Assembly (NCBI GenBank): GCA_022818135.1
Contig: JAFMSR010000008.1
Span: forward strand, 30,241,655-30,305,654
DNA: 64,000 nucleotides
DNA from: Saxidomus purpurata
Taxonomy: Eukaryota; Mollusca; Bivalvia; Venerida; Veneridae
Reading direction: 5' to 3'
Shown here: positions 19,773-31,700 of the stretch, one piece after another
Layout: every line of letters starts with the position of its first letter
How positions within the stretch are numbered: position 1 is the first letter of the stretch
The notes under the pieces: model-generated
What the model saw: the letters and a program-made list of their open reading frames with translations, nothing else
Database searches by the model: none
What the model was told of the DNA's origin: nothing
Translations under genes and position numbers: made by a program

Positions 19773-19787
19773 GTTACCTATAACAAC
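19773..19787 (-). promoter_or_regulatory. RFX X-box candidate
   Basis: GTTACC-TAT-AACAAC fits the X-box consensus RYYNYY N(1-3) RRNRAC on both strands. It sits 33 bp upstream of the ATG of the three-exon gene, the usual place for ciliary gene X-boxes. A second half-like site (GTTACCAACGAC) lies at 19798-19809. Confidence 0.55.
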
Positions 19788-19809
19788 GACGTCGGACGTT
19801 ACCAACGAC

Positions 19810-20520
19810 ACGACAGACAGCATGATCACGTGGTATATATCATCAAAGCGCTATTATGTTGCACCTTACCAAAATAAGACCAACGTCACTTTTTGACCGT
19901 TACATGACGCAATTAAAATGTGTTTGATCACATTAATATAAAAGCAACATTTCAAAACCTCTCAAAACGCTTCGAAATGCAAAATAAATTGTTGATAAAA
20001 TACGCTTCCGGTATGGGATATGTCTAATTTTGACCCTATTCCGTCGTCGTTGTCGTCAGATTTCGGATCGACCCGCATTTTGTACCATTGCGTTTTTGTG
20101 TACGTTGATTCTTATGATACCGTCTTCGTAGATCGTAGACGCACAACAAGAGATGGTCGACGAACCTTAATAGGGGAAACAAAAACGTCTTTCTGAGTGA
20201 TTTTAATGATCATTTTGTAGTAATTTCGATCAGACTGTCACTATTGAAAGGGGTTTCAGTGTGTCAAATAATATCCAAGTTTAATGTGTATGGTTGAATG
20301 CACTTATGAAAAATTCGCTTTGTGGACAAATTTGACTTTTGAGATGCAGTGACAAAATGGAAAGCATCCAAAGAGAAACACCTGTTGTCTTGGCAACCCT
20401 TTGATTACCAACCATTTTTTGATGTATCACATGCAGTTTTAAAGAAGTAAACTAAATAAAACTTCCTTAACATATAGTCATGCCTTTTATTTTTTTACAA
20501 TAAAGGGTATGACCCTCGGA
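19810..20520. other. Upstream region of the three-exon gene
   Basis: Beyond the X-box I see no further coding exon or clear repeat on either strand. Confidence 0.45.
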
Positions 20521-20524
20521 ATTT

Positions 20525-20660
20525 CTAAGTGACCCCCAAATTCTGATACAGGGAATTGTCACCCAGGGTCTTCCTCCTCAACGAAAGCCGGAAGTTGCAA
20601 TATGACCTTAGTTGTTGGGTGCGACGTTAAATCCGAATTAATTCGCACAATACAATCAAC
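20525..20660 (+). mobile_element. SINE 3' half
   Basis: 'gtcttcctcctcaacgaaag' followed by 'ccggaagttgcaatatgacc' and 'gcgacgttaaatccg' matches the tail type of molluscan SINEs with a conserved 3' domain. The tRNA head is not recognisable. Confidence 0.5.
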
Positions 20661-22240
20661 CTTATGGGCATATCCCATAACTTTTGAATGACATTAAAAG
20701 TTGTTCAAACCATAAATTGTCAGTTCAGTTTTGTCAAAATCCATTTCTCAGTTACGATTCACAGCTGAATCCTTCATAGGGTAGTTGAACATAGTCACTG
20801 AATGACATACTGTAAGTATATGGGTTCCTATCTCAAAAGTAAAGTTTACACAAATGGTGAAAGGTCAAAATTTGTGGACAGTTGTGTCTCCAGTTTATAA
20901 CTTTACTCGTGCAAGGGTTGTCCTGATATTCACACATGTATGTGTACAGTCTATGTTGTCCTGATATTTACACATGTATGTGTGCAGACTGTGTTGTTCA
21001 GAGACAATCGATCCTCCAGCACTTTCAGTCCTTTGATTTTATTTTTGACTAGGATAGTCAAAAAAGATTTTTACAGATTTCCTCTTTATTCAATGTGAAT
21101 GAAACTGTTATACAGATTGCTATTTGTGGGTTATAACTATGGCAATGTTTATTATTCTAGGTGTATAAATCACTGATTAATGTTTCATTTAAAATTATGA
21201 TGGTCACTTTGAAGGGTAATACCACTTTAATGAATTTTAGTAGACATATATTTTCTAATTTTAATTAAAATCCGAATGTTTAGCCATAAAAATACTCTAA
21301 AGACCAATCATTTTTTAGAGTGGTAAAGTCGACCGCCGTACTAATTTCGTCATATCAATTGTGTCAATTCGCTGACATCGAGGTAGCGCGTTTAGTTATG
21401 ATGCAAACTCGTGCACAAAATCCAGTATAAAGCTGTAAATGTTTACGTTAAAATACATTTATTATGTGCGACATTAGGAGTAAAGATCAAAGCGCTGTGA
21501 GCGCTGAAGGCCTGGGGGCTATAGGTTAACTCCCCGAAAAACAACTTTTCACCTACGTGTTCTGCGTTGAATCTTACCTAAAGCGCGGGTCGAAATGTGC
21601 AGAGGACGAAATTCAATATATGACACAGAATGAATGATTCACAAATATATGGGTGACAGGGAAGTTTGTTTTATTATGAAATGTACGTTAAATGAAAAAT
21701 AATCACATAGTCAACATTATAAAATGTTTAAGCCAGTACAAATAATTCGATCTGCGCTTTGTACAACTTCAAGCGATATGATCTGATGATGTGGATCGAA
21801 AATTATTGTGTACCAATGACAAGACCTTGAAACAGAAATAAACAAAGCAATACCAGCAATGAAATATAAATACAGTACTGTACAATGTGTATAGCAGAGA
21901 AAACCAAAAATGATTCTGGGTTACCTTGTAGTTGTAATCGGTGAAACCGTTCACTGGGCCTCGACATGCAGCGTCCTCGATAAATGGCGGGTGAATTTGA
22001 TCACGTTAGTTCCTTCTCGGGAATGTACGTAAATTATATCTGTTTTTAGAGACATTTATTTTTAGGTAAATATATATGTAATCGTTCGTAAATAACAAAG
22101 TTGTCAATGAAATAACATCGGAAATTTGAAAATCAAACTACAAACTCTTATATCGAGCTTCGTACGTTTTCGTAAATTTCCGTAAATATCCGTACTTTTC
22201 CGTGATATGCATATGATTATCTTCCGTAATCAGCTAACAG
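20661..22240. other. No gene seen
   Basis: Contains a two-copy ~41-bp direct repeat at about 20916-20996 ('tgtcctgatat.tacacatg') and a short 'cgtaaatttccgta' repeat near 22150-22195. Open frames here are short and lack splice or start context. Confidence 0.45.
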
Positions 22241-22486
22241 CGCATTAATTTCTAAAACAGAAAAAAATGTGTAATGCAGCCCGTAAGCTATATACCTTCC
22301 TGCAGTCGTTTGAAGATTTATGTACTATTTTTATTTGTAACATGTTCTTATCATACGCGGCATTCAAACAGAAGATTGATCTGGTCTGTCTTGCACTACT
22401 TTCGCATAGCGCATGTTTACAGTTGTTATTCGCACATAGCACGGCTAAAATTCTTGCAGGGTTTGAAATGTGGTATACTAACTTAG

Positions 22487-22516
22487 GCCTTGGGGACTTT
22501 CAGTCCCCAGGCCAAA
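22487..22516. repeat. Hairpin ggccttgggga / tccccaggcc
   Basis: An eleven-base stem with a short loop at the end of a non-coding stretch. Function unknown. Confidence 0.5.
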
Positions 22517-22899
22517 AACGACTCAAAACGTTTTAATACACGGTGAATTAATTATTAAGCAGAATACCATCACACAAAAAAAAAACTGGAAAAAATTCAA
22601 TTTTACTTATACTTTCAACCTACTCATGATTAACATCATATAGTGGTAAGTACATTGTCATTAAGATATGCATATTATCTTTCAAACTGAGTAGAGTGTT
22701 GAATTCCACACCTAAAAAATATTCGTTTTAGTTAATGAGACAAAATTTATTCATTCATAAAAGAAAACAAACAAGCTAGTTTTACAGATAAATAGTTTGG
22801 TCAGAGTAAAAAGGGATTAGATGTCCCGTGGCTTCGGGGGTGGGGGCGAGGGGGAGGGGGTATATTAAGGAGGTTTAAATTGTCTTTAATAAGAGATTT

Positions 22900-23190
22900 T
22901 TATGTACTCTTTGGTCTGCTCAAACTCCATTCAGAATGCTGGAAATGTTCTTATTACTGCAAAACAATGGCGAAAGGAAATGTATATTATGTAATAGTCT
23001 AGAAGATGAATTTCACTTTATATAAGAACTATATCTGTATACTAATTTGAGAAGGCAATTGAATTTTCAAAGACATAACTAGGATCGTCCTATAAAGTAT
23101 AAATTTGTTGAATGAATGGTTACTGAACACTAAAAATTTTTTAAATAAGTTTTTATATAGGAAAATCATTTACACTTTGAACATATGAGT
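22900..23190 (+). pseudogene. Possible decayed C-terminus of a non-LTR retrotransposon
   Basis: In pieces, the plus strand reads like the zinc-knuckle tail common at the end of LINE proteins (a Cys-x2-Cys, then LEDEFHF, then KYKFVE), with several stops and shifts. It runs into the duplicated segment, so the left copy (1-90) carries its end too. Recognition is by pattern only. Confidence 0.35.
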
Positions 23191-24800
23191 AGTACACCAT
23201 AGAAGTACTTATCTCTTTGCGAAAATGATGTACATTTTAAACGTGATATGTCTTCTACCAAGAATAAATATACAAGTATAACCCTGTGACCTTACTATCG
23301 ACAGCTTATGACATTTTGTTCAGATTAAAACAATATTTTTTATGAATTATCAAAATATATATGATAATTATATTATAGTCAAAATCATCGCTTTTATACT
23401 ATTACACTGCATCTCGAGTAATAACAGTACCAGCACACTCAAACAATTCATCTTGTGTATACAAAACATACAATGCAAGGTTTTCATGTAAACAGAATAA
23501 TCGTGCTTTCTTGTGATATTCAACAATTATAATGGATATAAAAACAATGGAACATACTATTGTTAAGAGAGAAATTGTACAGGCATACGATTAAAAAATG
23601 TAGCATCTACAAATCAATTGCGATCATATCAAATATCTAACTACCAATGCAACGTTACGACCGGGCAAAAGTTAGGTGCATTATATTTAGTAATACTTAA
23701 AATATTCAAATCCACATAAGTGAGTCTCAGAAGTAGCATGCAAAACAATAATTATATTGACATACATCTAATACTATAATAAAAAAAACTAACACATCCC
23801 GTATGGTTACCTGTTTATGACACACTTTCAAATAAACAGGTATTTTTCTTTCATATGTGCACTTACAAAACAACACTGGACATTAATCTAATACCAAATG
23901 CAGTATAATTCCACCTCTCCATACTAAAACAGGGAAACAAGAGGGCCATTATGGCCCTATATCGCTCACCTATGAGCACTTGTCAGGTCGGTGTAGTAAA
24001 TTTTGACCCCAGAGGCATGATTTGAACAAAGTAGGTGGAAGACCACTAGACAATGTTACATATAAAATATCTAAGCTCTAGACCTTGTAGTTTTAAAAAG
24101 CATATTTTTAAAGATTGTTTTCCATACCAAACGACCACCTGAGTAGGGTAAATGTTGACCCTGGGGGGCATGATGTGAATACATTTTGAAGAATTTCACT
24201 AGACACTGTCATACACTAGCTATCTAGGCTCTTAATCTTGTGGTTTTGGAGGAGAAGATTTTAAAAGGTTTTCCTATATACGTCTTTATTAACAAGTGCC
24301 CCCCCCCCTCCTCCCCGGCAAGGCCAATATTGACCCCAAGGGCATAATTTGAACAAACTTTATAAACGTCTACTAGGCAATGCTGCATGATAAATATCTA
24401 AGCATTAGGCCCAAGATTTTTTAAAGTTATTTCCTATACAAGCCTATGTAAAACCATGTAAATCCCGGGCGTGGTCAATTTTATACCGGTGCTCATAATT
24501 TGAGTGATCTTGATACACGTCTGCTAGCCAATGCTTCATGCGAAATATCTAAGCCATAGGCCTTATGGTTTCAGAGAAGATTTTTTAAAGTATTTCTTAT
24601 TTTTTGCCATAGCAACGAGAGTTCTGCATGGAATGGAATGGACTTCTTTGAACACTTTTTGGTAGAACTTCATGCAAGGAACATCCCTGCCAAGTTTGTG
24701 GTTTCAGAGGAGATGTCGTTTGAAGCAAAATGTTGACGGACGACGGACAATCATCCATCGCAAAAGCTCACCTGGCTTTAATTAAGTAGTTACTGTCAGC
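23101..24800. repeat. Right copy of the 1.7-kb duplicated segment
   Basis: Counterpart of 1-1710, lying just 3' of the last nAChR exon (that is, downstream of its stop on the minus strand). It includes the 'gagggccat' repeat at 23938-24785. Confidence 0.85.
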
Positions 24801-24981
24801 TTGAATCAAACTCCTCACAGCTCCGCTCATATATCTTTTGTTTATATTCAAATTAAAACAACTGATCTGGTTAAACACAATCGAGTGTACGATACACAAG
24901 TCAGGTGTACGTGACACAAAATCGGAACGTTACCCGGCTACAGAAAAGGCCGAGCGTAGTCCCGATGTCACTATATTATAC

Positions 24982-25764
24982 CTAGCCAGCAGCAGCTACG
25001 CTACCGCATACAATCACGGTGAGGATAAGAACAAAGGTGAAAAAAACAAAACATATAACGTCGAATTTGTTAATAGTTTCTTTCCATGTGTACTGCCGTT
25101 GACTCGACTGGCTAAATTCTCCTAACGATTGTCTATCATCGCTGATTCGGTCATCGTTGGTCATCTCTCGATTGTTCATGTGATGTTCATGTGTTCCTTC
25201 AATTTGAACAACTGTTACCATCCCACGTTTCTCGTCATGTGCTATAGGTGTTACAGCACCTCGCCTGAACTTTTGTAGGCACGTTTCAAATGAGAGTAGC
25301 CTCAAGAAGGATTGTATACAACTTGGAACTGGTATGATTTCATCATCAAACAAATTACATCTGATCATTACCAAGGCAATTAATGTGATCATGGTGCTCT
25401 GTATAGTCAGAATAATGAGGAACACGGAAAATACAGCGACACTTTCAGAACTATCGGGCAAGGTCGAAGAGACAATAGTAAGAAATACTGCAAACGCAAG
25501 AAATACAGTCATAGCATAGCCAGATTTCTCGCCACTATCGCATGGCAGTACAAATACAAATATATTCAAAATGGCTAACATCGTAATCGGCATTATTACA
25601 GACAAGATAATAAACATAGGTTTTCTTTTCATTTGGATGCTGAAAATCATAGTGGACACTGACGACTCGTTGGCGACCGTATAACTTGTGTCAACAATTG
25701 ACCATCCAGGGTTCTCTTCATAGTCGTCAAGATATATTCCATCGTCCCAGCCAATCATAATTAG
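24982..25764 (-). CDS. nAChR-like exon 5: loop C, pore and M1-M4
   Basis: Single exon of 260 codons plus stop. It starts LIMIGWDDGI after 'cctattacag', has KRKPMFIILSVIMP at M1, the M2 stretch after DSGEK, and the M4 helix near the C-terminus (ends GSVAAAG). No Cys pair in the loop-C stretch (SYTVANESSVST). Confidence 0.93.
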   Translation of the reverse strand, partial: LIMIGWDDGIYLDDYEENPGWSIVDTSYTVANESSVSTMIFSIQMKRKPMFIILSVIMPITMLAILNIFVFVLPCDSGEKSGYAMTVFLAFAVFLTIVSSTLPDSSESVAVFSVFLIILTIQSTMITLIALVMIRCNLFDDEIIPVPSCIQSFLRLLSFETCLQKFRRGAVTPIAHDEKRGMVTVVQIEGTHEHHMNNREMTNDDRISDDRQSLGEFSQSSQRQYTWKETINKFDVICFVFFTFVLILTVIVCGSVAAAG

Positions 25765-28700
25765 CTGTAATAGGTACAAGTAAATAAATTATAAGCTAAC
25801 TGTCACTAATATACACTACACCAAACCACAGTCAAAACATCATTCAGCCGTTTTCTCTGGAGAAACATATCAAACAATACCCGTATTGCAGTACAGTAGT
25901 GTAAGCTACTATCTACCGGAAACTCCGTTTATAACGACTCCGGATATAGTGAAAATCCGGATATAAAGACAAATTTTCTCTGTCCGAGTTTTTTTTCTTT
26001 CTTTATTTTACATGAACATTTTATTTGGATATAACAAACTCTGGATATAAGGAACACATTTAAACGATCCCAATGAGTTCGTTTTTAACGGAGTTTACTG
26101 TATATAGTATCGTATCCATCAAGACCTTATATTTTGACATTTGTACCTCATTATTGATTAATGGCTATTTGTATTATTCTGCCCTCTGATTACAAAACAT
26201 TTTTCATGCTCTGATCAGTTTTAGCAAAGAATGGAATACAAAATAGTAAGACGTAATTTAAATAGATATAAAATAGCGATTCTAAATGCTTATGAGTTAC
26301 AAATCATTTTGGATAATGTGACAGTGACGTAGTAACTTGGTCTAATTATATTTTGTGAATTTATTGGATCAAGTGAAGATTACTAGAGAGCTTATATTAT
26401 TGACAGCACGGCTTACTTACTTTTTTAGAATTTTTACTACAGCTTTCATCGTAACGGCTGATATTTCAAAGAAAGATAAAATCTCTTCCTCATGCAATTT
26501 TCACATATTCATCCAAGGGCTAATAGTTTAAATATATCATTAACATTGAACGGAATTAAACGCTCTCCGTGACATACTAACCCTAGTAACAGAACGTTGC
26601 AATATTTCATCTTTTATAATGATTCACGATTTCGTAGTCCGTAGGGTTAAGATGATATCTTGCTCCTCTGCGAAGAAATATTAATTTTATTTAATACACT
26701 TATAGATTTATTCGTTTAAAAAAATGTCAGAACTATATTTATGGATCAAACTAATCGAACTTATTGATTCCTGAAGGCAGGTTTTGCATTATTTTCTTGA
26801 ATCTTACCAAACTATATTATTGGGAGGTGTTGATAACTGTGCCCAAATACAGTTAAAGTACATCAATGGTTATAAACTTTTAAGTAGACATATATCTGTT
26901 ACATCAATGTTATATTATCCTAAATTAACTGTAAAACAAAGAAGTTGCTATTTGCATAAGGATGTCATTACTTGCTAAGGAAGTCACTTGTGGCAAGAGA
27001 ATACTGAAAGATTGCTAAGGTAGTCACTGGTTTCTATGAGACCTCACTGTTTGATGGGGGACTAAGTTCTTGCTAATGAGGTCACCTCTTCCGAAGGAAA
27101 ATCAGTGGTTGCTAAGGATGTCACTGATTGCGAGGGGACCAAGTTGTTGCTAAAGAAATCAGTGGTTGCTAAGGAAGTCACTAGTTGCTAGGGGAAGTAA
27201 CTGGTTGCTAAGGAAGTCACTGGCTGCTGGGGAAGTAAGATATTGCTCATGAAGTCGGAGGGCACTAGTCCAAGTTGGTAGTTGCTTAGGAACTCACTGG
27301 TTGCTAAGGAGGTCAGTTGTTGCTTGGAAAGTCGCTGCTTGCTATAGGAACACATTGAAGGCTAAGTTTCTCCTATAACTCTATATACAGACAAGGGACA
27401 CAAGGGCGTGGTCAATTTGAGCCCAGAGACATTATTTGAGGTCCACTAAACAATGCAACAAACTAAATATCTAAACTCTATGCCTTGTAGTTTTGGAGAA
27501 GATTTTTAAGTGTTTTTTTTACATAAGTCTATGTAAAACAAGTGACAAGTAAAACAATAATGACCCCATTTGCAAGATTTGAAGAAACTTCGTAGAAGTC
27601 CACTAGCCAATGTTACTTACTTAATATCTAACCTCTATACCATGTGGTTTTGCATATGTAGATATTAAAAAAAATTCCTAATCCAAGTGACCCCGGGCAG
27701 GGTCAATTTTCACCTCCGGGGAATGATATGAACAAACTTGGTACAGGTCCGCCGGACAATTCTACAAGCCAAATGTCTAAGCTCTGGACCTTTCAGTTTT
27801 TGAAAAGAAGATTTTTAAAGTTTTCCTATTTGTATCAATAGTAAACAGAGTTCTTACTGGAACTACAAGTACTTCTACTTCATTTGAACACTCTTTGATG
27901 GGGGTTCATGTGAAGTGTGGTTGAAACTGGTCCTGAGAACAGTAGTTTTTCACAAGAAATTCAAACGAATGGTCGACGGTGAGTGGTCACAATAGCTCAA
28001 TCTGAGCACAAGTGCTCACGTGAGCTAAGTATATAACCAGGTTCTATCAGTCCAGAATCTGAGCATGAAATTCAGTTGAACATGAAAATAAAATCATAAG
28101 CACGGGAACTGGTGTTATTTGCCGAGATTTCCTAGTAAAAAGTGTTCTCATTTATAATAAATAAAAACGTAATCGTTATTTGAAATATTTCACGAGCTAG
28201 AACATTTTTTTTTCTTCCTCGAATCATTCTTTAAATTGTTTGTTTATAATAGTCAACCCTATATAATGGGCTAGCCATTTCTGACTTATGACCATCTTCT
28301 TTTCTGTACACATTTACCTCCGGAATCCTATCCTATCGCAAGTCAATTTACTATTTAATCCAAAAAGAGACATACATTTGAATCTCTCGTTTCAAAGAGA
28401 TATATTTCGTTTTAGTAGAGATATCTTTTTCACGACGAGAGATATCTTTGTATCACAGAAAAATATGTCAGGAACAGTAAGAGATATCTCTTCTACTTAC
28501 AAAGATATCTGTTTAACATCATTTGAGAGACATCTTTCTACTGTTGAGAGATATCTCTTAAAGTTACAGATATATCTCTCAAAGTTACAGAAATAGTTCT
28601 GTCAATAGAAGAGATATCACTTTTTATATATCGTGTTTTGCTATAGAGATATCTCTGGAACTGCAAGAGACATCTCTTATAAGATAAGAGATATCTTTCA

Positions 28701-31700
28701 AAGCAACACACTGATCCCCGTACTTTTGTTGGTTAAGTTTATTTCGTACTCGAAATTGTTCGTCGGGGTCAGTTCATCCCAAAGTCGTATTCTTAAAAAC
28801 TGAAAGCAGTTGTGTTACATGTCATAGAGGTAGTATAATATGACATACACAAACAAATCACAAATATTACTGAAAAGTTGAGTTGATTACGTGGCGCAAT
28901 TTAAAGAGCCAAATCAAAACTAAGAAAACAAAATGAATGTCATGGTTTTTTCACAGAAAGTTATTAAAGGTTTTAGAGATATAAATAATGTCAACAGATG
29001 TGTGAATAAACTTATTTAACCAGAAAATACATAGTCACAGTCATCTGATGTCTGTACCACCCATCCCACATGATCCGCCCCTACAAAACTACTACCACAG
29101 CGTAAACTCATGCAAATAATAATAATAATAATTATAATAACTATAATTATGATAATAAAGATAATAGTCTTTATTTAAAAGTCGACAAGATACAAATAAC
29201 AAAAACATACACTAACGCAATCTTTTCTGTGGGAGGAAACTGTGACGAAGTGTCCGAAAAGCTCGCACGAGGGAGCGGTTAATATGACTAGAAAATAAGT
29301 AATTGTACCGTAGGAGAGATATCTCTCAATTTTGCAGAGATCTCTTTGTAAAATAAAAAGATATCTTTCCATTGACAAGAGATATTTTTAATGGCCATCT
29401 TAAAGATATCTTTCATCGAAACAGAAATATCTCTCATGGTTAGAAAGATGTTTTCATAATTTTGAGAGATATCTCTGTAAGTTTAAGAGATTTCGCTCTG
29501 TTTTTTAAATATATCTATGTTTTCAGAGATGTCTTTAAAGGTAGGAGAGATCTCTCTTACGGTCGAGAAATAGCTCTATTATAATGAGAGTTGTTTGGAG
29601 ATATCTTTCAAAACAGGAGAGATATCTCTATTAAAAGAAAGATATCTCCTACTTTGCAGGGATATCTCTGAATTTAAGAGATATCTTCCCTATTTTAGGA
29701 GATATCTCTGTGAAATCGGAGAGATATCTCCTTTTTGATTAAATAGTAAAATGGCATGCGATACTATCCGTTGACACCAGACAGCAGGCAAGTAATCATA
29801 CGGTTATCATTATGAGCTGGCGGTTCACCAGCCGGCCTTAACAGAACTGACCCCTGCTTGGACTCGAACCTTCGACCTCCCGTTCCCAATGCGGTGTCTA
29901 AGCCTCTAGACCAAGGTAAACGGAAAAAGGATTAACAACTTACATCGTTGATAGTGAAGCTCCATGCTAAGAACTTGAGCTCGCATGTTTGTGTATCAAA
30001 CGGATAGTAATGTACATCCACGGAACACATCGACTCAAAGATCTGTTTAAAGAAAGGAGACGCGGTAACTCAAACGTACAAGAATAATGGCATATCACAA
30101 CAGATTTGAACAAACAGTAAGATAGCTGCAAGATTTATATCACAAATCAGAGGCGAGGCAATATGGCATAAGAGAGATGGAGTATGATATGTATTTATGT
30201 GATAGAGTAAGATTACTGTTAAAATATATTCAGAAATGTTCCAACACTATACACCCACATACGAATGAAAGTTGATAACACTGCAAAACTGAAGATGTTA
30301 TCAATGTAGGTACGTGTGTTTTTATATACTCTATATATGTATGACCATACCCAGCGCAGTCGGCATCGACGTTTGCTCAACAGTCACCTAAAGATACAAC
30401 GCTATTCCGTTTTAGTATACTTCAATATGAAGTCCGCGTAAGCCAGATACAAATATAAAATGTCATTGCAGTTTGCTTAAAGTTTCTAATATAATTTCTC
30501 TTAAGGCAATGAATGTTAAACTGGAAGAAACTCACTCAGTGGGTGTATAGTGTTGGAACATTTCTGAATATATTTTAACAGTAATCTTACTCTATCACAT
30601 AAAACGTAAAACTATTACATATTTACTCTGACTTTGGACTTTCGACGTACAAAGAATGCAAATAGTAAGACTTAAAGGGGAACTCCCTAAATCTAGCAGA
30701 TTATATTCTCGAAATATAGATTATGTGTTTGATAAATAAATACAATTTCAAAGAAGAACCTATGGCGAAAAATGCCTCACTTTACCACCATCAATCAATA
30801 CGTTTAGGTTAAGTTTTAATACTTCAAAGATTCTATCATTTGTGTTTGGAGGTTATTTAGTTTGACATCAGTTATAACACCGTCCATTTGCATTTGAGCC
30901 TTTCCAGAGGGTCATATTCACCCCTTATTCGGTTAAGGGGGTCTAACCGAACGTTTCAAAACGTACTAACCGAACGTTTCCAAACATACTACCTAGTTTA
31001 TACAGATAAATTATACTACATTCCAGCAAAGTTCTGTTTATTTCTGATCATTCATAATAAATAAGTCAAGAAAATAATTGAATCATTCATTTTATGATAC
31101 GCTGAAAACAAGACAAAAAATATTATACAAGAAAATCGGTTTTGTCTTTAAGATATAAGAGACAACAACTATGCAAACTGATACTTTAGCCGGCTTATGC
31201 TGCTATTGAGTACATGATAATATTGATGATAGTGTACACCTATCAGATTGGTTAATGCCACTTAACAAGTTCCCTATATTATAATTCGTACAACTGATGA
31301 AATCATAGCGTCAAAACTACAGTAACCAAATTCGGTTTAGCTGCAGAGGAAACATTTGAATCGCAAAACTACCTTTAAGTTAGCCGAATTCGGCTTTGAT
31401 GCAGGGAGAACATGAATCGTACAGCACACTTAATCGAATTCGGCCATCATATTGGCAGTGCTTAAATGGGGTTGTGATACTAACAAATTAATATTGATGG
31501 TATTTTACACCTATTAGATTGGTTAGTCCCCTATATTACATGTATAATCCGTACAACTGACGAAATCATAGCGTCAAAACTACCGTAACCGAATTCGGTT
31601 AAGCTGCAGAGAAAACATTTGAATCGCAAAACTACCTTAGCCGAATTCGGCTTTGATGCCGGAAAACATGAATTGTACAGCTCATTTAATATTCTTACAA

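Noticed and set aside
22267..22536. An 89-codon plus frame with hydrophobic stretches
   Set aside because: An overlapping frame is equally open, no splice context, and it ends in a hairpin repeat.
28288..28596. A 102-codon plus frame
   Set aside because: It lies in the GAGATATCTC array; the sequence RDI..RDIF..RDI is just the translated repeat.
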